Part shown: positions 36,077 to 47,450 of the stretch, piece by piece
Numbering within the stretch: the first letter of the stretch is position 1
Layout: each line of letters opens with the position of its first letter
Assembly (NCBI GenBank): GCA_029962745.1
Contig: CM057164.1
Location: 27,322,144-27,386,143, forward strand
Reading direction: 5' to 3'
Source: Echinometra lucunter
Lineage: Eukaryota; Echinodermata; Echinoidea; Camarodonta; Echinometridae
DNA length: 64,000 bases
Made by a program: the position numbers and the translations under genes
Notes under the pieces: generated by a model
Databases searched by the model: none
Told to the model about the DNA's origin: nothing
What the model saw: the letters and a program-made list of their open reading frames with translations, nothing else

Positions 36077-37669
36077 CTTTAAAAAGCACAGTGTGTATGG
36101 GGACGTCTGTCGTTTCGACAGATCATTTAGCATGTTGAGAATGGAGGAAGGGAAATGGAGGACTGTGTGCAGTTGGAATTTTGGATCAAATCTACCGAAA
36201 TGTCAATTTTTCCCGAATGAAGGAATTAAAAAGAATAAAAGAAAAAACTAATATTGAGAATAATCATGTTAATAGTTCAGGCTTCTTTTTAAATAGCGCC
36301 TCATGTCTGTCACACTGGACTCTCCTGGCGCTCCAAGAAATTTCTCCATCGACTTGGGGGGGGGGGGGGAGGGGAATTAAGATAGTAGGGGATAAAATAC
36401 AATTGCAAGGTGCTGCTGAGGGCCTCGTGATGCTAGTTCTCTCTTGTAGGCCTATGCATTTTCTTTTTTTGGTTTGGTTTGTTTTGTTTTGTATGTTTTA
36501 TTAAAGTAAATCAGCAGAATCACATATTTACATGATTGGCAGGATTCAATATAAAAATAAAATACATAAAAACATAAAAATGAAAATAAAAAAGGAAAAG
36601 CAGACAAAATAAAAATAAACTATTATTGGAAAATGCGGCAGAAGAAAAAAACCCCCAAGAAACATAACATTACAAGTACTTGTACTACAAAATAGAATTA
36701 TCTGGGTTCATTTTTGTGATTGTTTTTTCGTGTTGATGACTTACATTCGGTATCTGTAATGTGCATCATGCATGTATTAAAAAATACAAAACAAGTTGTT
36801 ATCGATATGTAATGAGATAAAAAGGAATGTGAGACTCGAGAAATTTATCGGCCTATAAGCTTTACAATCCAGCAGTGATGTAAGGCAAATCAACCAAACA
36901 TGGAATAGGAAGAATGATGCAGTGAACGCACTTTTCGAGACTCGCCGTGAGATGTTTGAAGAACATGAGGAAGATGCGGTTAAAACTTCGTGCGAGAATC
37001 ACCCCCAAATTGATGAATGTTGGACTTTATCGCTAATTACTAAATTCATTTGACGTTACCGGTCATCACTAGATCATCCGTGATCGCAGGGCGTATCTTC
37101 CTGATCAAAGCCAATTGATCAAACCCGTTAGCACATAACTTCTACTACCCACTGCATCCGTGATCAATCAAGAATTGGAAAGTAGCAGAGCGAGGGGGGC
37201 CGGGAACATAGCTCAATTTCGTCACCTTTTAAAGGTACCTCGTCTCCAGCCATGTGGGTTGATCTATGGCGTAGTCATGAAGATGGAACGATTCGGAGAG
37301 AAATGGGGTTTGGCGACCAAATCATGAACTTTGGAAGGAGTCACCGATTTGCTTTTGCTGGGAAAGATGGCATTTTGGAGGGAGATGGAAAGGAACGGTT
37401 ATAGAAAGATACTATAAACAAATTATGACATTTCAAAACTCTCAGACAAAGTAGGCCAATCAACACCTCAGCTCTTCTTCACACGGATGAAAAATAACGA
37501 AAACTAGTTCTGATTTCTGCGATGAATGTTTGAAGATCAAGGTGTCTATGACGTATGAATCTTATAATCATTTACTCTTGTTAAAGTATTAAGGGTTAAT
37601 ATAAACAGGAAGTGGGGTACCAGGAGGAAAGCCCGTATGAGGTTGCAGGAATAATATTGGATGTGTGAT

Positions 37670-37925
37670 ATTCATACAGCGCACATATCCACAAAAAAGT
37701 GTTCAAGGCGCTCCAATCTTACCTTGGCTCAGCTAGATTACCAGTGTCGGTGCTCACAGCATTCCCTGCCAGTACACGTACCTTACACCTGGGTGGAGAG
37801 TAGCAAATGTAGAATCATATCTTGCGAAAGGAGATTAGTGCCGCGGCGGGACTCGAACTCGGACCACGAGATCCATAGTCCGATGACGTATCCACTGGAC
37901 CATGACACCTCATTATGCAATTTTC
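37670..37925 (-). mobile_element. tRNA-derived SINE, copy B
   Basis: Allelic or duplicate counterpart of the SINE at 24590-24850, with the same A and B box sequences and small indels in the body. Confidence 0.75.
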
Positions 37926-38071
37926 ATACCGGGTAATTGTATCGATCCATTGAGACTGGAACGTAATTGTTCTAAATTCAACTTACCTAGAGATTAAAAA
38001 AAAGATTAATGAAAGAATTACAACAGGCATTACAAACTTGCTGTTATCTCTCTCTTTCTCTCTTGTGCCTT

Positions 38072-40261
38072 ATAAACCAAAATATATTTCTTTACATCTG
38101 AGAATTCAAGTGCCGGTGTCCAATATTTATTTCTCTAATCTCCCCTCCCAGCGTACATCACAAGACAACGGAATGAAATGTTTTTATTTTGGAGATTCCT
38201 CTTATTTTACTGGACCTTTAAGACCACTTTCTGCTCATGAGCCGATGAGCGATGCGTGTCGTCAGGTGGGAGACTGAAGCTAGCTCCTTATCCAATCGTG
38301 TCACCGACACAACATCCCCCTCCATCAGATACGGTGTCTTCATGGCGACAAAGCGACGAGGAAACACGACAGTGATACGTCAAAATTAGACCTTCAGTTC
38401 GCACCCGTAGTTTAGATCATGAAGACCTACTTGTTTTCTTGGCTGACGGATCGTGTTTCTCAATTCCGAGAAGGATGATATATTTGCTCTGTTTATGATC
38501 AGCAGAAATGCTTCATTTTCCTATTCCATGGAACCAGTTTTAGCACTTTGTGCCGCTTTCCTGATCATCACTTGTGTTCAAATATGAAAAAAAAAAAAAA
38601 AAAAAATCATGCCCCAATTTTTTTAATGCCGCCTTCCCTTGTTTTCATAAAAATTAAGTGTCGAAAATCGGGAAATTAAAAGATTGGACCGGACAGTCGG
38701 ATGCCCTAGATAAAGTGACATGATTATTTCTGTTTTCCTCTGCTATTTTTTTTCTTCTTCAATTCATCATTACTGTTTGTAATGACAGTCTGTTTTTCAA
38801 TCCTAGGGAAGTTGAAACTCAAACAGGTAGCCATTTCTTGGAGGGCGGGTGGGGGTGGGTTAGCTGGTACATGCTCATTTTGTTTAAAATGACCTTCTGA
38901 ATACCGACGTGACCAAGTCATCGATTATTAAAGGGCTTCGAATCCAAACAAACCGAAATCGATCTGTAATTTCCACGGCAACAGCAGTTGAACTTTACAA
39001 GCAAGTACTGGTCAACTTCGATACCCTTAAAGGGTCTGAGTCGATGTCCTATCTCAGAACACATAATGAAAAGGTCACGTGGATAGAGAGGTAAAGGAGG
39101 ATGGTAGGAGAGAAAATAGGCCTGGAGTCATTGACAAATAATATCCAGATATCCACGAAGTGCGTTTGCCCCGATTCCGTCGGCAACAATTGGATAGAAA
39201 AAAAGCAAAATGGAGCAATATAAAAAGAAGGAAAGAGAAATATAAATAAAAAGGAGGAGAGCTGTCGAGTTATAGTTTAATTCCTGTCGGCATTTTAACT
39301 CTCCTACGCAAGCTGTCCCAATTGGTTATATGTTTTGCTTCATGTCACGACATCTTGTAGGCTACTGTTTTCCGATATTTTGAGGGGAAAATGCTGGGGA
39401 AAAAGTGCTTTGTTTTTCGATTCTTTGACCATGTTGACAAGCCGATGCATTTTCTGTTTTCTCACCGCCTCCCAAACCCTGCTGCCGATATGTTTTTTTT
39501 TTATCTAGGCATTCTTCCAGCCTGTTTATCGGTAATCATTTTAAGTGCATATACCTTCTATAATTTTCTTTTAGTCTTAAGTTTTACCTCTTAATTCCTC
39601 GTCGTTTCCCCCCTCCTCCTCGTGCTCGCCTTAATCATAATCATCACCATCATCACGATATCAACGACGTCACCAATATCATTATCATCAAAACCACCAT
39701 CTTCGAAATACTCTCTGTTTTCATGATTTGCAATTCTGACACTCTTTGTTATGTTTCTTTTTGTCTGTTTGTCTGTATAAGGATCTAGCCATTCTGAATC
39801 TCAAAACCATCTTCCTCGCGCTTGCTTTTAATTTTCCCCTCCTCCCTCTCTTTCCGTTGTTGACCCCCATGTCGAAGTACGCGGTTCGTTTGCTCAGTCG
39901 AACACGAGATGTACAGAGCCATGTTTGAACGTTCATCGAGATATTTTCTCCCCATCCTCGTTTACATATAGATCTTGAAAGGATGCTCTCAAACTTCCCA
40001 ACCGCACTCAAAAACTCTACTAACCTTTATCTTTATGTCGAACGAATTATTATTGTCTTAAGGAGACGAGAAGGGACGTGAACGGCGAATTTGTCACGTA
40101 CAAAATTATCATGATATTATAGTTTGTATTCATAATTCAATAATCTTCAAGTATATATCTTGTATATGGTGTTAAGCTTATCATTCTGTAAAATTGTAAA
40201 TGCCAATTCCAGAGCAGATGAACTCACAGTGTGCTATTTCTTGTCTTTCTTTTCTTTGCAG
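38072..40261. other. Non-coding stretch with a GC-richer patch and simple repeats
   Basis: 38150-38420 is richer in CpG than its surroundings and holds a CCAAT word (38289-38297) and a CRE-like GATACGTCA (about 38373). Short ATG-started frames occur on both strands (plus from about 38174, minus from about 38343). It could be a promoter or first-exon region, but no frame is convincing. Poly-A at 38587-38606 and ATC/ACC trinucleotide-like repeats at about 39638-39705. Confidence 0.35.
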
Positions 40262-40312
40262 GTAAGCTTGATAACAACTCGTTCATTTTCGAGGTTGATA
40301 GCATGGTGACAA
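40262..40312 (+). CDS. Candidate exon (KLDNNSFIFEVDSMVT)
   Basis: A strong acceptor (CTTTCTTTTCTTTGCAG) ends at 40261 and a consensus donor GTAAGT starts at 40313. The 51 bp exon is symmetric (phase 1 to 1) and reads G-KLDNNSFIFEVDSMVT, with C-rich third positions typical of real exons. No family recognised. Confidence 0.5.
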
Positions 40313-40396
40313 GTAAGTGTGTTCACAAAATGTGGTAGGCTTGTAAAGTAATGTGGGTGTGCTTGGTAGACGATCATAATATCATTGGAGAGAAAA

Positions 40397-40397
40397 G

Positions 40398-40445
<48 letters not shown>

Positions 40446-40550
40446 AAGGGAGAGAGGAGCGTACAATAATGATGATAGTAATAGTAATAATAATAATAAT
40501 GATAATACTATACTACTTCTAATAATAGTGATGATGATAATGATAAAAGT
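40397..40550. repeat. (GA)n microsatellite followed by AAT/GATGAT repeats
   Basis: About 45 bp of nearly perfect GA repeats (40399-40443), then TAATAATAATAATGATAATA-type repeats to about 40550. Confidence 0.9.
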
Positions 40551-40751
40551 AACAAATAGGGTGGATAGAAAGATAGAAAGATAGAAATTGATTTTCAAAG
40601 GGGTCCCTGTGTTTGTTTTGTTTTTATTTTGGAGGGGGAGCCTTCGGTCAAAGTTAGCTTTATTTTCTGTGATGAATTTTAAGGGAACATTACTGACGTA
40701 CTGTCCTATATGTTCGTAAAGGGGTAAACATGGTAAAAGTGTCCCGTTTAA

Positions 40752-41157
40752 CCCATTCGTGACATAGGTCCACATTTTGTGGTTTGGTCTAGTATCTTTT
40801 GATGCTAAGCCATAAAAATCATATCAAATACATGAGCAGAAAGAGCAAAATATTCTACACAAACTCTACCCATTTTGATTGCATTAATATTCGTTGTTTG
40901 ATGCTGAAAATTTTTTAAAGGAAAATAAGCATTAAAATCCTTAAATTGGCAATGTGATAGAAAGTTTAAAATCACCGTTTTCCCCTGGAAATTGGCAACT
41001 TTTTTACTTTTATCATAATTTCCGTCAATTTATATTCATTTCAGATACATGACGTTTTATAAGAAAAATGTAGCAATAAAATGAAAATGTTGGTTTGCCA
41101 ATTTGAAGAATAAAAGCTGATCAAAGTAGGCTTTAAATAATTTCTGTCACGAATGGG
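40752..41157. mobile_element. piggyBac-type MITE with TTAA target duplications
   Basis: Terminal inverted repeats CCCATTCGTGACA (left) and TGTCACGAATGGG (right) are each flanked directly by TTAA (40748-40751 and 41158-41161). TTAA duplication with CCC-starting termini is the hallmark of piggyBac insertions. The 406 bp interior is AT-rich with no transposase. Confidence 0.8.
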
Positions 41158-41389
41158 TTAAACACTCTATTTTGCAATGCCCTCTGCCCTTAAACTTAAA
41201 CTCCTTTTCACCAGGGTTCACCATTATCATATGGATAGGGAACGAACTGTATGCCTAACGGGTAGAGTCGAGTACTTAATGAGTAATAATACGTTGAAGC
41301 TGATAGAGCTCACCTTGGTGCAATCGATTTCAGCTGTTTCTCGCTGCACTGGTTCTAATGTAATCAAAATGAGAGGTACACGCCAAAGC

Positions 41390-42010
41390 TTCTTCTCTTA
41401 TTTTTCTTCCCTCCTCCCCCTCCTCCCCCTCCATCCTTTACTGGCTCCCCTCCCCAATCGTCCATCCATCTTCTTCTGCTTCTCTCCTCCGTTTCCCATT
41501 TCCTTCCCCTTCCTCTTTATTTTCTTCATCATTCTTGCAATGCTTTGGTGTCTTCTACCAGTATCATTCCCTCTCTACCGCTTCTTTACATTTTGTTTTT
41601 TCAGTTTTCCTCTCTTTCCTTTTTTAAAAAAAATTCTCTTTCGTCAGTATTTTTATCCGCTGCATATAGTAAATAAAAATATCGTCACATGATCTTCTTT
41701 TGATCTCTCATTTTCTACTATTTTTTTTAATGGTGACTCAATCTATTTGTTGTCTAATTCCACAATGCAAATTTATAAGATAAATCAGATACCAATCACA
41801 CACACACACTCCCTCTCTCCTAATTTTTCTCCTCTCTGTCTCTCTCTCTCTCTCTCTGTCGTACCTCTATCCCTGTCTCTCTCTTACTTCTCCACCTCTC
41901 TCTCCTGCCATCTCTACCCTCATCTTCCTCTGTCGCCCTCTCAATCCCATCCCTCTCTCATTCTGCCCACAAGTACATTGGCCTTTATTCTAATAGCATT
42001 CTGTCCCTTC
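41390..42010. repeat. Pyrimidine-rich low-complexity stretch
   Basis: CT-rich runs (CTCCCCCTCCTCCCC at about 41410, (CT)n at about 41838-41860, CTCTCTC runs to 41960). Long frames here consist of Ser, Leu, Phe and Pro and are compositional artefacts. Confidence 0.7.
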
Positions 42011-42090
42011 CTCCTATTCATTCAGTTCATAGTTGATGATAAGATTAACATACTCATTGGACTGGTTAATGAGCGTTAGATAATTACCAG

Positions 42091-42180
42091 GCTCCCATGC
42101 ACAACCTCGATTTCGAGTTCGTCGACGACGTTCTTGAATCACGATTCGCTCCAATGGATCCATGCGCTCATCGGCTTCCA
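42091..42180 (+). CDS. Candidate exon (MHNLDFEFVDDVLESRFAP)
   Basis: 90 bp between ATTACCAG and a GTATGT donor, phase 0 to 0, encoding AP then MHNLDFEFVDDVLESRFAPM and DPCAHRLP. Codons in the first half are C-ending. The minus strand of the same block is also open and Arg-rich (ERRRRTRNRG), so strand is not certain. The acceptor lacks a good pyrimidine tract. Family not recognised. Confidence 0.35.
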
Positions 42181-43162
42181 GTATGTACCGACTCAAATTA
42201 ATGCGACCCTCTTTTTATCGTACTATTCTGTTTTCTTTTCTCAAGTAACTCATTAACATTTTTATAGAGCATCCTCGAAGTCTTTCCCCTCCCCCACCCC
42301 TGGCACTTCAATCATCTCCCCTGACAGACCAGACCTTGCTGCATTCTGGATGTGCGTGAAACACTCATCGCTGATGAATGAGGAGGAGGGGGAGGGGGTG
42401 AGACGGATGACATGTTGTCGTGGTAATAGAGAAGGGGCGATGCACCTAAATCCTCATGAGATGTAATTTCTAGGAGAAAATGTGAAACTCTTTCATGCTA
42501 AATTTCTAGGAGAAAATGTGAACTATTTCCACCTATAGTACAAAGGCTAGTATGCCAACCTCCTTGTTGTGAACTCACTCTGCTCTCTTCAAAGTTATGT
42601 CGTTCGCCACCCCAAGTGGTCATTTTAACATCGCTCTGAAGCCACTGCCTAATAATTCAATTTTACACTCAAGTTACCAGAGAATGTTGTCGAGAAGCCT
42701 GAAGTGCATTGTAAAATTGCAACATCACATTAGAATTCTAAGACTGAAGTAGCCGCGGAAGCGAAGGAAATGAGGTTATTTAATCCGAGAAATGGACGAG
42801 AGGAACACAATTTCAGTTGTGGCGTCGGGGATCTTTTATGTGAAGTCCTTATAAAGTTTTCCACTTCTCCTGTATGAAATAAGCCGCACACTTATGGCGT
42901 TTATGCAAATAGCACTAAATTCATGCTTCCAATCTACCGCTCATGTCATAACTTAGCCTTACGTTAATGACGTATTGACAGTCGATATCATGATTAGGTT
43001 CATGAAATATTTATTGTTGCTTTAAGCTGATTTACTGCATGCATATTAATGAACTTATTGCGTAACATGGGGTACGTGCATGAGCAAATTAAAATCGCCC
43101 TTGTAGGTAAAAGGCTGACCATGAAAGGTAGCAAAATGGATATGGAATGACGAGCGAGTATG

Positions 43163-43322
43163 GGGCGCCAAGTTGTAACTGTGTTATTCGGTCCCAAACT
43201 ACTCAGTGTTGTGACGAAATTCAATCAAATTATGAATTCTGTAAGAACAGTTTTGAGTGAATTTGTCACAAAATTGGGTAGTTTTGGACCGAATGACACA
43301 CAGTTAATACTTGGCGTCCATG
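43163..43322. mobile_element. Small TIR element, ~65 bp arms
   Basis: 43163-43230 and 43255-43322 are inverted copies, sharing GCGCCAAGT / CTTGGCGTC ends, TAACTGTGT, ATTCGGTCC and TTTTGTGAC words. The ~25 bp loop leaves no room for a gene. Confidence 0.65.
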
Positions 43323-44465
43323 GACGAATGCTTTAGTTCAACGGTCTAGAGTGGATCATTGCTAGTGCGGCCACTGAGTACATCGACATCAGGAGTACTG
43401 ATGTCGTTGTGAAAGGTGGGGCCGTAGGCAGAGGCTAGTTCGTGGGAGGGGTGCGGTCATTTTCTTTACGATACCTCACTTTGAACTCTCTCTATCTCTT
43501 TCTATCTGTGCCTCTCACTGTTTCCTTTTTTTTTTTTTTTAAATCTTCTTTGATTTGCCCCAAATGCCCCATGTAGCTACGCCACTACCCCGAACGTGAG
43601 AATAACCAGGAGTGTGTGCACTTCTTATTATACCGTGTTTGCAAGAGATCGTGTGACGGGGCATCTTCCTTATTTAGAAGGTCACATTGAGAAAGGAAAC
43701 CCTAGGCGAAAACTCAAAACCATGAATGTGATGACGACAATGACGATGATCACGGTGGTAGTGGTAAAGCTCTCAACAGGTTGTCGTCCTGCATTCATGC
43801 ATCTACTTTCGTTTCATGTTCTTTCATTCGGTTGTCATGTGGCATTGGGGTAGATATTAGGAGGTGCGGAGGGGCAAGAGCGGCTAGATCAATATTGTCG
43901 ATGTCGAATATAAAGATGAACAGTGTGGAAAAGGAGAAGAAGGAGAAAAAAGGAAGATGATGAAAAGAGACGTGATTGAGCCTAGGCTAACAAGATAATT
44001 ATTAAGATAGATCAGGCCATTAAGAATTGTGAAGTACTGATTTTTTTTTCTCCTAACATCCTAGTCCGATAAGTTGTACCCCCTCCCAATCTTCTCGGAG
44101 CTGGGTATTCATTAAACAATGAAATTTCACTTACATTCTCCCAGACAGCTAGTTCAAGTTCAAGTTCAAGTTTATTCCACTCATAAAAAGTTGATGTACA
44201 ACATTATTAATACATATACATTTTACAACCATAAAAAGACATAGAAAAACACACTAAAAAGGAAATCATTATACAACAACATATGTAATAGGAGTATACA
44301 CTAATTAATTTCTGAGCGGAGGAGCCAGCAAAAGCAAAATGCTTGTCGAGGCTGGCTCCTGTATTTAATAAAAGTATAATGCAAAAAGAAAGATAGAATG
44401 AAAACATTAATAATAGAAACAAAGAGGGGGAATGGGAAAATAGCATGCCAGAGATGAGATGCATT

Positions 44466-45268
44466 TCAGGAGTTTATTAAAAAAAGTTTGTATTTTTTCT
44501 TAAATGATGCAAGCGAGGGTGAATTTCTAATGTGAATTGGAATGGAATGCCAAAGTTTGGGTCCATATAAATTAAGAGATTGTCTAGAAATCTTGAACTT
44601 TAAAAGAGGGATATGTATAGACATACGGTTCCTTGTGTTGTAATTATGATAACTGGAATTCAAAGAAAACAGATTATCAAACACTGAGGGTAATTTTTGT
44701 GAGAAAAACATGTACATAAAAGATGCAATCTGTAATTTATAAATATCATGGATGGGTAGAATATTATATTTCATAAAAAGTGCCTTACTAGGTGTTCTGG
44801 GATGTGAATTGGTAATGATACGTATAGCTCTTTTCTGAAGTACAAATAATTTATTCATCAATGTCTCGGAACAATTACCCCAGACAATTGTACAATAAGA
44901 AATATGAGGCAAAATCAGTGTGTTATATAAATTTATCAAAATACTAACCGGTATGAAGTGTCTTAATCTGGATAAGACACCAATAATACGTGAAATCTTA
45001 AAACAGATATTTTCAATATGATTAGACCAGTTTATATTATCATCCAAAAGAACTCCAAGAAATTTTGTAACTGGAGTTTGAGTTATCATTTCATCATTTA
45101 ATAGTATTTCAATAGGAATATCATGTAATTTTCTATTTCTAGTTTTGAATATCATATAATTAGTCTTACTTGAATTGACCAATAATTTATTGGCTTTAAA
45201 CCATTTGTCAACTTTGGGTATTTCATTATATAATATTTCAGCCATATCTGTAAGATCATTTGCAGTAG
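44466..45268 (-). pseudogene. LINE reverse transcriptase, C-terminal part
   Basis: Continues the RT after the frameshift: thumb region FKANKLLVNSSKTNYMIF, TKFLGVLLDDNINWSNHI, then the 'LP.I.YC..VWG' segment (LPHISYCTIVWGNC), KLFVLQKRAIRII and a 'yG..LW..iP..ir' end (LYGPKLWHSIPIHIRNS). Stop at 44466. The typical jockey/CR1 C-terminus is complete; the element cannot make a full product because of the frameshift and the 5' truncation. Confidence 0.88.
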
Positions 45269-45889
45269 TAAAAAGTTGGTATCATCAGCAAAGATTATAG
45301 GGGAAAATGAATTACTAACATATTGCACATCATTGACATATAATAAAAAAAGCAAGGGGCCTAAAATTGACCCCTGTGGTACACCAACAGATACATCCAG
45401 AGTCGCTGATTTGACGTTACCAATTTGTACAAACTGCTTCCGACCTCTCAAGTAACTCTTGAAAAATGATAAAGGAACGCCTCTTATTCCATAATAATAT
45501 AATTTTCTCAAAAGTATATCATGGTTCAAACTATCAAACGCCTTTGAAAGGTCTAAGAAAATTCCCATAGCAATATTGTTGTTTTCAAAAGCAGAAATAA
45601 TACGGTTAATGAATTCAAGTAAAGCCATGTATGTCGAATGACCAGCTCGAAAACCAAATTGCCTATTGTAAAGTATAGAATATCGGTCAATGAAAGAGAT
45701 CATCCTTTTGTAAACAAGTGTCTCTAAAATTTTTGAGAATACAGATAAGACAGAAATAGGTCTATAATTATTACAAGTATTCTTGTTACCAGATTTATAT
45801 ATTGGCAAGACCTTGGCGATTTTCAGCTTATCAGGGAAGTCACCTGTTTGTAGAGACATGTATCTGCAAGGCAATGACTTAAAGAACAT
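45152..45889 (-). pseudogene. LINE reverse transcriptase, N-terminal part (frameshifted)
   Basis: Contains the RT core in order: PIYKSG and NYRPISVLSVFSKILE (residues 29-56), FLDLSKAFDSLNHD (111-124), GVPQGSILGPLLF (169-181) and the catalytic FADD (200-203). After NF (residue 206) the frame leaves the expected sequence. The expected continuation (TTANDLTDMAEIL) lies in the next frame. The break falls at the A run 45270-45274 on plus, consistent with loss of one base from a homopolymer. The truncated 5' end lies near 45885. Confidence 0.9.
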
Positions 45890-46144
45890 CCCCGCCCCCG
45901 TACCAGCTGCGGACTTGATGGGCTAACGACGTCTTTGATGCATGAACCATCATCTCCATGTAATAAAGCATTGTTACTATTTATTCATGAGCAGGGGACA
46001 TCCATACCTCCCAAATTACAGATTATCATCACTTTAGGATTGTCTGGCTGGTATACTCAATCTCAGGGACGAATTGAAATGTCAATATCTGTATGCCGAG
46101 TGTATGATGATGTTGCAGAAATTAATGTTGCCTTGTGTGAGGAG

Positions 46145-46340
46145 GGTTTTTTGTAGAGGGAGAGAGGAGAGATAGAGAGAGAGAGAGGAAAAATTTAAAG
46201 GGATACATTAATGGGATGGAGATTAAGGAGATGGAGTATGGGAGAGAGATAGATACAGAGAGAGAGAGAGAGAGAGAGAGATTGATAGAAAGAGAGAGAG
46301 AGAGAGAGAATGAGAGAGGGCGGAAAAAAGAGTGGATGAT
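46145..46340. repeat. (GA)n microsatellite cluster
   Basis: Several GA-repeat runs (about 46160-46185, 46255-46281, 46290-46311) in purine-rich sequence, immediately left of the long-TIR element. Confidence 0.85.
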
Positions 46341-46462
46341 GGTGATGAGGAGAATAGCGAAGATTAGCCGTACATAACGAAATGTTCATGTATCTTTCTT
46401 TCTCTCTTTCTTTCTCTTTCTTATTTTTATCTACTAAGATTGGATAAAGGGCAGAAGAAAAA

Positions 46463-47450
46463 CATTATATATAAAATATATTATATGATATTATATACTC
46501 GTTATAATATCTGCTAATACAACGATATGACTAGATTTTAATCGTTTGAAAGACATAATACGAAATATATCTATTTGAAAGCTGAGACTTAAATCTACTA
46601 AAATCTTTGAATCTTTGTGAACTTAAAGTAAGTGAATTTAAGCATTCGAACAAATATCTATGCAAAGCATTAGAATAAGATTTAGTAAGAATAATTTTGC
46701 ATACATGTAGCTGTGCATAATCTTTGGGGGGTAGTATGTTACAACAGTCTGTGTGTATCTTACCAAATTTATAACAATTACTGCAGCCTTTCTTCTTAGT
46801 AACCGCTTCTTCTTAGTAACCGTTTCTCCTTTAACTGTAATTATGGCATATCTCCTCGATGGTGACCTGCATCTTTGACCCTCCTATTGTACTTGTACTT
46901 CAAACATCATCTCAACATCTTCTCTTGATTAAATCATTCGGAAGTTGGTTGGATTCCAGAACACAAGAAGAAAAAATGAATTCCTCATGAAATATGAACA
47001 GGATCTCATTGCATTTTGTCACGCAAGGCGTACTTTAGAGGTCGAAGGTCAGGTACCCATGCCTGGTTCAAATCAAAGAGGACAGACAGTGTATTGGTTC
47101 GAGTCCCTTGGGGTGTCAAGTCCACCAATCACGTCGTGCAGCATAGGCGAGGTGTGCGTGTAAAATACACACAGACTGTTGTAGCATATTACCCCAAAGA
47201 TTATACACATACATGTATGCAAAATTATTCTTATTAAAGCTATTTTAAAGTTCTGCATAGATATTTGGTCGAATGCCCAATTCACTTAGTTTTAGTTCAC
47301 AAAGATTTAAGTAGATTTAAATCTCAGCTTTCATATAGATATATTTCGTATTATGTCTTTCAAACGATTGCTAATCTATATAGTCATATCGTTGTATTAA
47401 CAGATATTAAAATGAGTATATAATATATAATGTAATATATGTGATATAAC
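46463..47450. mobile_element. Long-TIR element, ~280-300 bp inverted arms
   Basis: Left arm about 46463-46762 and right arm about 47157-47450 are inverted copies at about 85-90 percent by eye. Shared words include AATACAACGATATGACTA, AATCGTTTGAAAGACATAAT, TTTGGGG and CAACAGTCTGTGTGTAT. The ~395 bp interior has no transposase; its frames of about 70 codons look like chance. It contains one isolated B-box-like GGTTCGAGTCC (47096-47106) without an A box. The outer ends are AT-rich and the exact boundaries and target duplication are unclear. Confidence 0.75.

Larger units (their letters stand above)
25502..38071. repeat. 12.6 kb duplicated segment, copy B (abuts gap)
   Basis: Second copy of 12403-25001. 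It begins at the first base after the gap, and its homology to copy A ends where copy A runs into the gap. From 38072 on the sequence is unique in this window, and so represents what should follow copy A as well. Confidence 0.95.
44151..45889 (-). mobile_element. 5'-truncated non-LTR retrotransposon (CR1/jockey-like LINE)
   Basis: Minus-strand remnant with most of a reverse transcriptase, a C-terminal domain, a ~300 bp 3' UTR and a 3' tail of (TTGAAC)n-type repeats (44151-44172). The endonuclease and the N-terminal RT are missing, as expected of incomplete reverse transcription. RT motif order and C-terminal sequence place it in the CR1/jockey group by recall; the clade is not determined. A tail fragment of what may be the same family lies at 51872. 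Confidence 0.9.

Noticed and set aside
41177..41692. 171-residue plus frame
   Set aside because: The second half is pyrimidine-tract translation. The first half has a possible acceptor at 41216 and donor at 41372 but no phase agreement with neighbouring exon candidates.
47090..47110. B-box-like GGTTCGAGTCC inside the long-TIR element as a tRNA gene or SINE
   Set aside because: No A box at proper spacing and no cloverleaf can be drawn from the surrounding sequence.
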